DNA of 11,464 nucleotides, taken from Chloroflexota bacterium (lineage in GTDB: Bacteria > Chloroflexota > UBA6077 > CF-72). Position 1 is the first letter of the stretch. Each line of letters opens with the position of its first letter. This document shows, piece after piece, positions 1 through 8,138 of this stretch. Where the stretch lies: contig JAFAPL010000585.1 of assembly GCA_019247135.1 (NCBI GenBank), positions 1-11,464 on the forward strand, read 5' to 3'. Under the pieces are notes generated by a model. The model worked only from the letters and a program-made list of their open reading frames with translations. It did no database searches and was not told the DNA's origin. The position numbers and the translations under genes are program-made.

Positions 1-2748
1 GGACAGATGGACAAGCCCGACGTCGAGTACATCAGCGGGCTGTCCCCGGCCATCTCGATCGACCAGAAGGGCGCCAGTCATAATCCACGGTCGACCGTCG
101 GCACCGTCACCGAGATCTATGACTACTTGCGTCTGCTGTACGCGCGGATTGGTCATCCACATTGCCCGAAGTGCCACCGGCCCATCCAGCAGCAGACGTC
201 CGAGCAGATCATCGACTCGGTGCTGGACATGCCCGAGGGCGCGCGCATCATGGTCCTCGCACCGCTGGTCGAGGCCCGCAAAGGCGAATACCAGTCCGTA
301 TTCGACGACGTACGCAAAGCCGGATTTGTCCGCGTCCGCGTCGACGGCGAAGTCCGCGACCTCTCGGAGAAGATCGAGCTCGCCAAACAAAAGAAGCACT
401 CGATCGCGGTGGTCGTCGATCGCCTGGTCGTCAGCCGCGAGACCGAAGACAAGTCGCGCATCGCCGATTCCATCGAGCAGGCACTCAAGCTCGGCTCGGG
501 TCAGGTGATCATCAGTCAGCCGACACAGGGTGGTGGCTGGCAGGACGAGCTGTATTCGGAGCAGTTCGCGTGTCCATATGACGGGACTTCGTTGCCAGCT
601 CTGGAGCCGCGTAGCTTTTCGTTCAATACACCGCACGGGGCTTGTCCGACGTGCACGGGCCTGGGCACGCGTTTGGAGGTCGATCCCGACCTCGTGCTCG
701 CGAACAAGGACCTGAGCCTGAATCAGGGCGCCATTGCCGCGTGGGGCAAGGCCGGGTGGAACGGCAACTCCTACTACAAATCCCTGCTGGAGTCTGTCGC
801 ACGCTTCTACGGCATTCCGATGGACGCGCCGGTGCGAAAACTGAAGAAGGAGCAGATCGACAAAATTCTGTATGGCTCCGGCTCCGAACGCATCGTGTTG
901 CGTTATGAAAGCAAGAGCGGCCGCAGTCGCGAATATCGCGCGCACTACGAAGGCGTCATCCCGAATATCGAGCGTCGATTCAGCGAGACGGATAGCGACT
1001 TCATCCGCGAAGACCTCCAGAAGTACATGGCCCCCCGGCCATGTCCCACATGCCACGGCGCGCGGTTAAAGCCTGAAGTCCTCGCGGTCACGATTGCTGG
1101 TCGGAATATCGACGAAGTTGTGCGGCACTCGGTCATCCATGCACGCGAGTTCTTCGCAGCGTTGGAGGACCGTGTTCCATTTGAGGAGCGTCGGAACGGA
1201 CGCGCGAAGAACGATCCGTATGCTGCCGAGCGCGATCTCACGTTGACCGAGCGTGAATTCGCCATCGGCAGGCAAATCCTGAAAGAGATTCGCGAACGCC
1301 TGCGGTTTCTGGTCGACGTCGGGCTCGACTATTTGACGCTCAGTCGAACCGCGGCCACCCTCAGCGGCGGCGAGGCGCAACGCATCCGCCTGGCAACCCA
1401 GATCGGATCCGGGCTCACGGGAGTGCTGTACATCCTCGACGAGCCGAGCATCGGCCTGCATCAACGAGATAATCAACGCCTGATCCGCACGCTGCGACGG
1501 TTGCGGGACCTCGGCAACACGTTGATCGTCGTCGAGCACGACGAAGACACGATGCGTGCCGCCGACTGGATCGTCGACATGGGCCCAGGCGCGGGCGAGC
1601 ACGGCGGGAAGATCGTTGCTCAGGGGACGCTCGAGTCGATCATCGGCACTCCGGACTCGGTCACCGGGCAATTCCTGAGTCACGTGCGCGAGATCCCGGT
1701 CCCCTCACGCCGACGGACCGGCAATGGCAAGCGGGTCCGGATCGTTGGCGCACGTGAGAACAACCTCAAAGGCATCAGCGTCGAGATTCCGCTCGGCATG
1801 CTTGTCTGCGTGACCGGTGTCTCGGGGTCCGGCAAATCGTCGCTCGTCACCAACACGTTGTTCCCGGCGCTCGCGCAACGGCTCTTCAAATCACGCGAAG
1901 CAGCTGGCGCACACGACCGCATCGACGGACTGGACCACCTGGACAAAGTCATCGACATCGATCAGTCCCCGATCGGTCGAACACCACGCTCCAATCCGGC
2001 CACCTACGTCGGGCTGTTCACGCCCATCCGTGACCTTTTCGCCCAGGTGCCTGAGGCGCGCGTGCGCGGTTACCAGCCCGGTCGCTTCTCGTTCAACGTG
2101 AAAGGCGGTCGCTGCGAGGCGTGCGAAGGCGACGGCATCTTGAAGATCGAGATGCAGTTCCTCCCTGACGTGTACGTTCCGTGCGAGGTCTGTCACGGCA
2201 AGCGCTACAACCGCGAAACCCTCGAGATCAAATACAAAGGTTTCTCGATCGCCGAAGTACTGGAGATGACGGCGGAGGAAGCGCTCGACGTTTTCGAGAA
2301 CATTCCCGCGATCGCCATAAAATTGCGAACTCTGTGTGAAGTTGGGCTCGGGTACATCCGGCTGGGCCAGCCGGCGACGACGCTGTCTGGTGGTGAGGCG
2401 CAACGGGTCAAGCTCTCGTCGGAGCTTGCTCGACGAGCGACGGGTCGGACGCTGTACATCCTCGACGAGCCCACGACCGGTCTCCATTTCGCCGATGTCG
2501 AACACTTGCTGGGAGTCCTGGGTCGTCTGGTCGAGGCCGGCAACACCGTGGTCGTGATCGAGCACAACCTGGACGTCATCAAAACGGCGGATTGGCTGAT
2601 CGATCTCGGGCCCGAAGGCGGTGACGCCGGCGGTGAACTGGTCGCTGACGGGCGTCCCGAAGACGTGGCAGCCAACCCCGCCAGCTATACCGGCCAACAC
2701 CTGCGGCACCTGCTCGAAGCTCGTACGCCGGCGGCCGCGATCGCCTGA
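1..2748 (+). CDS. uvrA: Excinuclease ABC subunit A, 5'-truncated by the window edge
   Basis: UvrA is the damage-sensing ATPase of nucleotide excision repair; as a dimer it scans DNA and loads UvrB at lesions. The frame is open from base 1 (Gly-Gln before the Met at 7), and that Met aligns with an internal MEKPDV-type segment of known UvrA proteins. About 70 N-terminal residues, including the first Walker A, therefore lie outside the window. Visible features, counting the Met at base 7 as residue 1, are: a CPKC zinc pair at 53-56; the SFSFN region with C189-x2-D192 and C213-x2-C216; a [10 protein letters not shown] zinc pair; the first ABC signature LSGGEAQR and [10 protein letters not shown] (about nt 1357-1455); the second Walker [10 protein letters not shown] (about nt 1816-1845); the C-terminal zinc module (CEAC and CEVC); and the second LSGGEAQR with [10 protein letters not shown]. 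The C-terminus is of normal length. An Asp replaces one Cys of the middle zinc site. The identity is certain. Confidence 0.98.
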   Translation, partial: GQMDKPDVEYISGLSPAISIDQKGASHNPRSTVGTVTEIYDYLRLLYARIGHPHCPKCHRPIQQQTSEQIIDSVLDMPEGARIMVLAPLVEARKGEYQSVFDDVRKAGFVRVRVDGEVRDLSEKIELAKQKKHSIAVVVDRLVVSRETEDKSRIADSIEQALKLGSGQVIISQPTQGGGWQDELYSEQFACPYDGTSLPALEPRSFSFNTPHGACPTCTGLGTRLEVDPDLVLANKDLSLNQGAIAAWGKAGWNGNSYYKSLLESVARFYGIPMDAPVRKLKKEQIDKILYGSGSERIVLRYESKSGRSREYRAHYEGVIPNIERRFSETDSDFIREDLQKYMAPRPCPTCHGARLKPEVLAVTIAGRNIDEVVRHSVIHAREFFAALEDRVPFEERRNGRAKNDPYAAERDLTLTEREFAIGRQILKEIRERLRFLVDVGLDYLTLSRTAATLSGGEAQRIRLATQIGSGLTGVLYILDEPSIGLHQRDNQRLIRTLRRLRDLGNTLIVVEHDEDTMRAADWIVDMGPGAGEHGGKIVAQGTLESIIGTPDSVTGQFLSHVREIPVPSRRRTGNGKRVRIVGARENNLKGISVEIPLGMLVCVTGVSGSGKSSLVTNTLFPALAQRLFKSREAAGAHDRIDGLDHLDKVIDIDQSPIGRTPRSNPATYVGLFTPIRDLFAQVPEARVRGYQPGRFSFNVKGGRCEACEGDGILKIEMQFLPDVYVPCEVCHGKRYNRETLEIKYKGFSIAEVLEMTAEEALDVFENIPAIAIKLRTLCEVGLGYIRLGQPATTLSGGEAQRVKLSSELARRATGRTLYILDEPTTGLHFADVEHLLGVLGRLVEAGNTVVVIEHNLDVIKTADWLIDLGPEGGDAGGELVADGRPEDVAANPASYTGQHLRHLLEARTPAAAIA

Positions 2749-2761
2749 CCGTCACGATCCG

Positions 2762-2790
2762 TTTACAAGTTGTTCACGGGCCGTGAGAAT
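2762..2790 (+). promoter_or_regulatory. Putative promoter for the secreted dehydrogenase gene
   Basis: TTTACA at 2762-2767 matches the -35 consensus TTGACA in 5 of 6 bases. A 17-bp spacer follows, then GAGAAT at 2785-2790, which matches TATAAT in 4 of 6. This would start transcription near 2797 and give a leader of about 130 nt before the dehydrogenase start. It begins only 14 bp after the uvrA stop. The match is by eye; a promoter elsewhere, or read-through from uvrA, is possible. Confidence 0.4.
2774..2786. promoter_or_regulatory. 13-bp palindrome in the promoter spacer, possible operator
   Basis: TCACGG-G-CCGTGA is a perfect inverted repeat centred on base 2780. It lies between the putative -35 and -10 boxes and touches the -10. 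That is a common place for a repressor site. As RNA it could only make a 5-bp stem with a 3-base loop and has no T run, so it is a poor terminator for uvrA. The binding protein is unknown. Confidence 0.3.
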
Positions 2791-2809
2791 GGCTATCGCT
2801 GCCGCATTC

Positions 2810-2863
2810 GAAAGGAGGTGGTGCTTTCTCCAGGGGCGGGCGGTAGTGAACCATGCTCCTTCC
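2810..2863 (+). promoter_or_regulatory. Leader with an orphan ribosome-binding sequence and alternative pairings
   Basis: AAAGGAGGTGG at 2811-2821 is the best Shine-Dalgarno match in the window, but it lies about 100 nt upstream of the dehydrogenase start. GAAAG (2810-2814) can pair with CTTTC (2824-2828), leaving the purine core in the loop. Alternatively AAGGAG (2812-2817) can pair with CTCCTT (2856-2861), hiding it. The two pairings exclude each other. The only start codons close by are the adjacent GTGs at 2818 and 2821, too near the core for good initiation. The GTG at 2821 opens a 30-codon frame rich in Cys and Arg, ending at a TAG at 2911-2913, 13 nt before the GTG at 2927. It could be a leader-peptide or RNA-switch region; the evidence is sequence pattern only. 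Confidence 0.25.
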
Positions 2864-2915
2864 GTTCTGACCCGGTCCGCTACTGCACTGGCGGCCGTGC
2901 CGTTTGCTCTTAGTA

Positions 2916-2920
2916 GGGAG
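2916..2920 (+). promoter_or_regulatory. Ribosome binding site that decides the dehydrogenase start
   Basis: GGGAG lies directly against the ATG at 2921, too close to serve it, but 6 nt before the in-frame GTG at 2927, an ideal spacing. I therefore place the start at 2927. Confidence 0.5.
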
Positions 2921-2926
2921 ATGCCA

Positions 2927-5092
2927 GTGTTCAGGAGGCCACGACCAAATTGGCTCGTGTTCGCCGCGTCGGTGTCGACAGTCATCGGTTTGATTGGCTC
3001 GTCGACTTCGGCCATCGCGGTCAACGTATCTGACTCAGGCGCGTCCACCAACAACGACGACAACGAAGCCGTCTATCGTGATGGCTACAACGGCGCGGCA
3101 GGCTATCTGCCGGAGTTTCATCCCACACCTCTGAGCGCGGCCGAAGCAACTCAGGCGCGCACCAGCCTGTACCCGTCGAAGGGTGGGACCAAACCCGATC
3201 CGTCAAACGTGCAGCTCGAATTCCCGGATCAGTTCAAGCTGCAGATCGCGTGCTTCGGACGCGGGCTCGATCCCGCCGGCCCGTACCCGACCAACGTGCA
3301 CGCGCCGTACCTGATTCCAGGCAACGTCGCGGCGATGACCTTTGGACCGAAGGTTCTCAGGAACGGCGGCCTGTATATCGCGACCTCGCCGACGGGCTTC
3401 AACAACACCGTCACGGGTACGCCAAATACTGATCCAACCGTTGGCCCGATCGTCACTCCGGAGAACAAGGCGGGTATCTACGAGCTCAGCTTCGGACCCA
3501 ACGGCACCTGCAACGAGATCCGCACCGTCAGCGGTGGCCAGGAGAACGCCGGCTCGAATGGCGGACCGCACCCGGAGTTCGGAGACTTCGGCGCCAACAT
3601 CGACGGACTCGCCTTCAACGACGGGTTCCTCTACGCCGACGATTTCTCGGGTGGACCGGAAGGCGCGCACTCGGGCCCGACGTTCTCAGCGGGCAGGATC
3701 CATCGGGTCAATCCGAGGACCGGCGAACGCGTGGCGTTGATCGGCAACTTGCCCTCCGAGGGCGACCATCAGAATGACGCGTTCGTCTTTTTCAAGCAGG
3801 GAGGCGATACCTGGATCGAATTCGAACAAGGCACAACAACCAACAGCGGCACCGTCGATGGCGAAGGCCAGGGTGACATTCCGTGCTTCGACATCGAACT
3901 GACTCCGGCTGGTGAACGATTCTTCCCGTTCACGATGGGCTACAAGCGCAACGTTCACAACCTGCCCGACGGCGCGCCACTGGTGGACGGCAGCACGGGA
4001 CAGAATGGCGGCCACATCGTGCACGGGACACTCCCGTGCAGCGGCTCGACGGAGGCGATCAGCGCGGAGTCGCACATCAACGCGGACGGTACGAATTCGA
4101 GCTTGCGCCTGACTGGCTGGGGGTTCCGCAATCCCTACGGCATGGTGATTGCGCCGAGGGACGTGCCCGGCGTCGGAGGCGAACTCGTCCTGACCAACAA
4201 CGACGTGGACGTTCGCGGGCAGCGGCCTCTCGCCAATGGCGCGGACGATGTCTGGCCGTTCGAGCCCAATGGGGGCTTTGACGGCGTGCAGCCGCGTAAC
4301 TGGGGTTGGCCGAATCAGATCAACTTCATGGCGTCGGCCGATCCGCAGTTCGGACTGGGCAACAACGAGCTGCAGGGCGCAGACCCGTCGAACGCCTACA
4401 CGGGCAATCAGGGTCGCCGCTCGTCGAATCAGCCCGCCCAGGCGATCACCGGCCAGGCCGCGATCTTCAACTACCTCGAAAACGCCTCGGGCCACCTGTA
4501 CCGTGAGGGCAACGTGATCGGCGACGCCATCGACGCCGAGTTCGTTCCGGGCATTTCGCTGGCGACCGTCGACATCTCGGCCGACGGAATCGACGTCAAC
4601 CGGAGCGGAGCGTTCGGCGGAGAGGAGCTACTACACAACTTCTTCTTCACCGGGTTCGGCAACCTCGAGTTCCCGCTCGGGAGCGTGCCCGCGGCTCGCG
4701 TCGGCAAGGACGTGCGACGACTCAGGGTCGAGACGACCGCGAGCGGCGCATACGTAGGCACGGTGCAGAAGGTGTTCGCGCACAACAAGAAGCAGCCAGG
4801 CGGTTGGCCGAATCTGAACACCGGTGGCTTCCTGGGACCGCTCGACCTCAAGTTCTCGCCGAACAGCAAGTCGCTCTGGCTGGTCGACTTCGGCGGGTTC
4901 TTCACCAAGGACTCGGGCACGGTCGGTGGGTTCCGCTGTGATCCGTCGCCGGGCGACTGCAGCACTGGTGCGAAGACGCTGGGCCACGCTGTCACGGGCG
5001 CCCAGTACGGCATCACGATCGAGCAGGGTGCTGGAACGTCGATGCTGTGGCACTTCGTGCCGACGGGCACCTCGCCCGACGACATGGAGTGA
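2927..5092 (+). CDS. Secreted PQQ-dependent sugar dehydrogenase-like beta-propeller protein
   Basis: This is a 721-residue exported protein of the soluble glucose/sorbosone dehydrogenase fold; its substrate is unknown. The N-terminus has a signal peptide: basic residues (RRPR), a hydrophobic core at about 9-24, and a likely cut after TSAIA (about residue 31). Family marks are DGLAF and FLYADDF at 226-240, a GRIHRVNP strand at 256-263, TTTNSGTV at 303-310, and DIPCFDIELT at 317-326. GWGFRNPYGM at 397-406 supplies the Arg-Asn pair that binds PQQ in this fold. NNDVDVRGQRPLAN at 424-437 and NWGWP at 458-462 follow. Six cysteines (109, 195, 320, 371, 671, 678) suit disulfides outside the cytoplasm. 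It is much longer than the roughly 350-480 residues usual for soluble PQQ sugar dehydrogenases, with extra sequence at both ends. I could not place the catalytic His of that enzyme, so activity is unproven. The frame is open upstream and an ATG at 2789 is possible, but it would put a long arginine-rich stretch before the signal peptide. Confidence 0.85.
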   Translation: MFRRPRPNWLVFAASVSTVIGLIGSSTSAIAVNVSDSGASTNNDDNEAVYRDGYNGAAGYLPEFHPTPLSAAEATQARTSLYPSKGGTKPDPSNVQLEFPDQFKLQIACFGRGLDPAGPYPTNVHAPYLIPGNVAAMTFGPKVLRNGGLYIATSPTGFNNTVTGTPNTDPTVGPIVTPENKAGIYELSFGPNGTCNEIRTVSGGQENAGSNGGPHPEFGDFGANIDGLAFNDGFLYADDFSGGPEGAHSGPTFSAGRIHRVNPRTGERVALIGNLPSEGDHQNDAFVFFKQGGDTWIEFEQGTTTNSGTVDGEGQGDIPCFDIELTPAGERFFPFTMGYKRNVHNLPDGAPLVDGSTGQNGGHIVHGTLPCSGSTEAISAESHINADGTNSSLRLTGWGFRNPYGMVIAPRDVPGVGGELVLTNNDVDVRGQRPLANGADDVWPFEPNGGFDGVQPRNWGWPNQINFMASADPQFGLGNNELQGADPSNAYTGNQGRRSSNQPAQAITGQAAIFNYLENASGHLYREGNVIGDAIDAEFVPGISLATVDISADGIDVNRSGAFGGEELLHNFFFTGFGNLEFPLGSVPAARVGKDVRRLRVETTASGAYVGTVQKVFAHNKKQPGGWPNLNTGGFLGPLDLKFSPNSKSLWLVDFGGFFTKDSGTVGGFRCDPSPGDCSTGAKTLGHAVTGAQYGITIEQGAGTSMLWHFVPTGTSPDDME

Positions 5093-5317
5093 CCTAACCG
5101 TCGCCAGGCTTTCTGAGTGACAGTATCGCGTCGATGCGTTCTCCATTTCGAGGGCGCACGGCGCGGTACGTGTTCGCCGCAAACGACTGGTCCGGTTATT
5201 CACGGCGACCTGCTGCGACCGCAAGCATGAATCCGTTCGCGGGCTGGCGCTGTTGCTGCCAGATTGTTCAACTTCCAATTGAGCACGGTGCCGGTGGAGC
5301 GGCAAGCGATTTTCGAG
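5093..5317. other. Convergent intergenic gap, no gene seen
   Basis: This 225-bp gap lies between the stops of the dehydrogenase gene (+) and recQ (-). Open frames here have no recognisable protein features. The only structure seen is a weak repeat, TGCCG (5289-5293) with CGGCA (5300-5304) and TTTT at 5310-5313, too weak to call a terminator. Confidence 0.5.
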
Positions 5318-6823
5318 CTAGTGCCCGTCGCGGAGAAGCTCTAGAAAAGCGGGACCGTAACGCTGCAATTTCGCGGGGCCGACACCGGGAATCAGTAGCA
5401 ATTCGCGGTCGTTCTTCGGAAACCGGCGAGCCATGTCGCGTAGCACGGCATCGCTGAAGACGATGTACGGCGGCACCCGTTCTTTGTCGGCGATCTCGCG
5501 TCGCAGCGCGCGCAAGCGTTCAAACCATTCAGCCTCGGCTGACGAGCGAGCCACAGCTGGTGCTGCCTGTCGGACGGTGCGTTGGCGCGGCACCAGGGCA
5601 TCCAGCTGCAACCCGAGGCACAGGTCGCACGCCTCGCCACACGGCTCGATCTGCTCGTCGAAATACCCGACGAGCGCCTGATGGCGGCATCCGTTTGCCC
5701 GATCGAGCATGCGGTACAGGTCGAGTGTTCGGGCGCGTGTTTCGGCGCGCAACCCACGATCGGCCATGTCTTCCAGGAACGCGTCGTAGCCCATGACGTC
5801 GGCCCACGAATAGAACACAACGCAATCACTGGGCAGTCCGTCGCGACCGGCGCGGCCGATCTCCTGGTACCAGGCCTCGATGCTGCGCGGCATGTCACGA
5901 TGGACCACGTAGCGCACATTGCTCTTGTCGATGCCCATCCCGAACGCGACGGTGGCTACCACGACGTCGGCCTGGTCGCGCGCGAACGCCTCCTGGTGCT
6001 TCGCCCGTGTGCTGTCGTCCAGTCCGGCGTGATACGGCAGCGCCTTTGCACCTTGCTCCGAGAGCCAGTCGGTGAGCGTGTCGACACCACGCCGTGTCAT
6101 GCAGTAGACGATGCCGCTCTCGCCGGAGTGGCCGCGGACGAGCGACAGAATGTCGCGGCGGGTGTTCCGCCCCGCGCCTTTTTTGGCGACGATGATGCGC
6201 AGATTGGGTCGATAAAACGAGCCCTTGTAGCCAGCGGGCTTGCGCATGCCGAGCTGGCGGATGATGTCGTACGCGACGCGCCGCGTAGCAGTCGCGGTGA
6301 GGGCGAGGACCGGGATGTCGCCGAGCTGCGCCTTGAGATCGTGCAATTGACGGTACGCAGGTCGAAAGTCGTGGCCCCAGTGCGAGATGCAGTGCGCTTC
6401 GTCGACGACGACCAGCCGTATCGGACAGTCGGCGATGAACGACCGCAGTGACTGGCGCAACGCCTCGGGTGCGACGTAGACGATCTCGAGCTCACCGCGC
6501 CGCAGTTGGCGCAGTCGTTCGCGGCGATCCGTCTCGCTCAAGGTCGAGTTGATCACAGCTGCGCGGAAGCCGAGACGTTCGAGCGCATCGACCTGATCTT
6601 TCATGAGTGAGATCAGTGGTGAGAGCACCAGCACGGGGCCGTTGAGCAGCTTGGCCGGAATCTGAAAGGTCAGCGACTTGCCGGCACCGGTTGGCATTAC
6701 GCCGATGCAGTCGCGGCCGGCCAGCACAGCGTCGATGATCTCGCGCTGGCCCGGCCGAAACCGCTCGTATCCGAACCACTCCTGCAGTACCGCCTGCGGA
6801 TCGTCTGCGGCGGCTGTGCCCAT
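5318..6823 (-). CDS. recQ: RecQ-family ATP-dependent DNA helicase, short form with HRDC domain
   Basis: This is a 501-residue superfamily 2 helicase; RecQ enzymes unwind DNA 3' to 5' in recombination and fork repair. Seen in order: FRPGQREII at 22-30; Walker A GVMPTGAGKS at 41-50 (Lys49); DEAH at 141-144 followed by the RecQ aromatic-rich loop (SHWGHDFRPAY); motif III LTATAT at 175-180; AFGMGIDK at 293-300; motif VI QEIGRAGRDG at 320-329. The zinc-binding segment has Cys379, Cys395, Cys399 and Cys402. An HRDC domain at about 430-500 includes the helix-hairpin-like LLLIPGVGPAKLQRYG. Only about 30 residues separate the last zinc Cys from HRDC, so the winged-helix (RQC) domain of E. coli RecQ (about 610 residues) is absent. 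The ATG follows the MFS stop by 12 bp, suggesting one transcript. There is no good Shine-Dalgarno, only GGCGG next to the ATG. A TAGAGT at 6833-6838 could be a secondary -10 box. Confidence 0.93.
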   Translation of the reverse strand: MGTAAADDPQAVLQEWFGYERFRPGQREIIDAVLAGRDCIGVMPTGAGKSLTFQIPAKLLNGPVLVLSPLISLMKDQVDALERLGFRAAVINSTLSETDRRERLRQLRRGELEIVYVAPEALRQSLRSFIADCPIRLVVVDEAHCISHWGHDFRPAYRQLHDLKAQLGDIPVLALTATATRRVAYDIIRQLGMRKPAGYKGSFYRPNLRIIVAKKGAGRNTRRDILSLVRGHSGESGIVYCMTRRGVDTLTDWLSEQGAKALPYHAGLDDSTRAKHQEAFARDQADVVVATVAFGMGIDKSNVRYVVHRDMPRSIEAWYQEIGRAGRDGLPSDCVVFYSWADVMGYDAFLEDMADRGLRAETRARTLDLYRMLDRANGCRHQALVGYFDEQIEPCGEACDLCLGLQLDALVPRQRTVRQAAPAVARSSAEAEWFERLRALRREIADKERVPPYIVFSDAVLRDMARRFPKNDRELLLIPGVGPAKLQRYGPAFLELLRDGH

Positions 6824-6835
6824 CCGCCGACTACT

Positions 6836-8062
6836 CTATCCGGCGGCGCTGTCGGCGAACGAACTTTTGTGCTGATATCGCCGCAGCGACGGAATCCGCC
6901 AGGTGATCAGGCCGACCACGCCCACGCACGCGATACCACCACTGACGACCGCGAAGACCGCGCCGGCAACCGCCGCGACGAGCCCAGACTCGAGTGCGCC
7001 AAGCTCGTTGGAGGCGCTGATGAACACCGAGCTCACGGCTGTCACGCGACCCCGCAACGCATCCGGCGTATTGAGCTGGATCGTGTTGTGACGCATCACC
7101 ATGCTGACCTGGTCGGCCATGCCCACGAACGCGTACGCCACGATCGACAGCGGCAGCGACGCGGACGCGCCGAAGACAATCGTCGCTAGCCCGAAGGCGG
7201 CGACTGACGCAAGCAGCACCCGCCCGGTATTCGTCGGGGGAGGGAGAACGACGAGCACCAGCGCCATGATCAGGGTCCCGACCTCGATCGACGCGGAGAG
7301 AAGCCCGTAGCCAACGGCGCCGGTCTGGAGCACTTGAGTGGCGTACACGGGGAGAAGCGCCCGTGCGCCCCCGAACAGCACCGCGAACATGTCGAGCGTC
7401 ATCGCCCCGAGGAGCACGGGCCGATGCCACACAAACGCAAGCCCCTCGCGGATGGCGGCCACCTCGATACGCGCGCCACCCCTGTGCGCCGGCAACCGCA
7501 ACGGCAGCAGTGCGAGCAACGACAGCAACACGAGTGCCACGTGCGCGGCGTACGTCGCCCCGATCCCCGCCGTGGCGATCAGAATGCCGCCCAGCGCGGG
7601 TCCAGTGATCGAGGTGAACGAGCTGACGGCCGAGTTCATGGTCAGCGCTCGCGAGAACTGCCAGCGCGGCACGATCGCTGGCAGGATGGCCTGCCTCGCC
7701 GGCGATTCAAACGACTGCGCCAGACCCGTGACCAGGACGAGCGCGTAGATCAGCTCGAGTGACACGCGGTCGGTGTGAATGGCGGCGAGCATGCCCAGGC
7801 TGCCGAGGATCGGCACGATTTGCGAGCCGATCAGGACGGTTCGACGGTCGTACGCGTCGACCACGACGCCGCCCAGCAAGCTACTTGCCAGCGTCGCGAG
7901 AAATCCGACCAGACCCACAATGGCCAGGCTCAAGGCTGAGCCCGAGATGGCAAAGACCTGCCACAGGATCAACGCCTGCAACAGGCTGTTGCCGATGCCA
8001 CCTCCGAGGCGGCTCAGGCTGTACTCACGGAACGCGGGGATTGCGAGCAGTGAGCGGATCAG
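6836..8062 (-). CDS. MFS transporter, probable drug or metabolite exporter; start uncertain
   Basis: This is a membrane transporter of the major facilitator superfamily, EntS/multidrug-exporter-like, probably proton-driven efflux with unknown substrate. The chain is hydrophobic throughout, with about 11-12 membrane segments. VVVDAYDRRTVL matches the loop 2-3 motif (G-x3-D-x-x-D-R-R type). SFESPARQAILPAIVP and DALRGRVTAVSSVF are typical of this subfamily. The start is a problem. The first standard start is a TTG at 7981, but that cuts into the first membrane segment. Homology-like sequence (PAFREYSLSRLGGGIGNSL) continues upstream in frame. The frame stays open to a TAG at 8126-8128 without any ATG, GTG or TTG. 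I chose a CTG at 8062, which overlaps the TGA of a 10-codon ATG frame (8059-8091) as CTGA and gives 408 residues, normal for the family. A one-base error or frameshift near 8060 would equally explain it. The gene leads into recQ. Confidence 0.8.
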   Translation of the reverse strand: MIRSLLAIPAFREYSLSRLGGGIGNSLLQALILWQVFAISGSALSLAIVGLVGFLATLASSLLGGVVVDAYDRRTVLIGSQIVPILGSLGMLAAIHTDRVSLELIYALVLVTGLAQSFESPARQAILPAIVPRWQFSRALTMNSAVSSFTSITGPALGGILIATAGIGATYAAHVALVLLSLLALLPLRLPAHRGGARIEVAAIREGLAFVWHRPVLLGAMTLDMFAVLFGGARALLPVYATQVLQTGAVGYGLLSASIEVGTLIMALVLVVLPPPTNTGRVLLASVAAFGLATIVFGASASLPLSIVAYAFVGMADQVSMVMRHNTIQLNTPDALRGRVTAVSSVFISASNELGALESGLVAAVAGAVFAVVSGGIACVGVVGLITWRIPSLRRYQHKSSFADSAAG

Positions 8063-8092
8063 ACGCGCGTGCCAGACAAGACGGTGTGCATC

Positions 8093-8098
8093 AGTATA
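8093..8098 (-). promoter_or_regulatory. Possible -10 box upstream of the MFS gene
   Basis: On the minus strand this reads TATACT, 5 of 6 to the -10 consensus, about 30 bp before the proposed MFS start. No clear -35 is seen. It lies 1 nt before the ATG of the 10-codon frame, so a transcript from this box would begin inside that frame. The leader-peptide idea and this promoter are therefore in conflict. Confidence 0.35.
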
Positions 8099-8126
8099 GA
8101 TGGGCTTGTCGCGCGTCGACTCCCGC

Positions 8127-8132
8127 TAGCAT
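8127..8132 (+). promoter_or_regulatory. Possible -10 box of a leaderless DinB-like transcript
   Basis: TAGCAT fits TANNNT (4 of 6 to TATAAT) and ends 6 nt before the GTG at 8139. No Shine-Dalgarno precedes the GTG. The distance is what a transcript starting at its start codon needs. Confidence 0.3.
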
Positions 8133-8138
8133 GCGCGC

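Noticed and set aside
2621..2926. The 823-residue open frame starting inside uvrA, and the ATG at 2789 as dehydrogenase start
   Set aside because: The extra N-terminus overlaps uvrA or adds an arginine-rich stretch before a clear signal peptide. GGGAG with 6-nt spacing favours the GTG at 2927.
5087..5120. Repeated GAGTGAC after the dehydrogenase stop
   Set aside because: Only two copies of seven bases; chance expectation in sequence of this composition is high.
5289..5313. Terminator between the dehydrogenase gene and recQ
   Set aside because: A 5-bp stem with a 6-base loop and only four T residues after a 5-nt gap is too weak to call.
5134..5457. 107-residue open frame in the recQ 3' region
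   Set aside because: No recognisable domain, overlaps the recQ end, and has the composition of a GC-rich chance frame.
5582..6451. 289-residue plus-strand frame opposite recQ, and long minus-strand frames opposite uvrA (1066-2709) and the dehydrogenase gene (3686-4495)
   Set aside because: These are shadow frames of GC-rich coding DNA; the opposite strand holds proteins with clear catalytic motifs.
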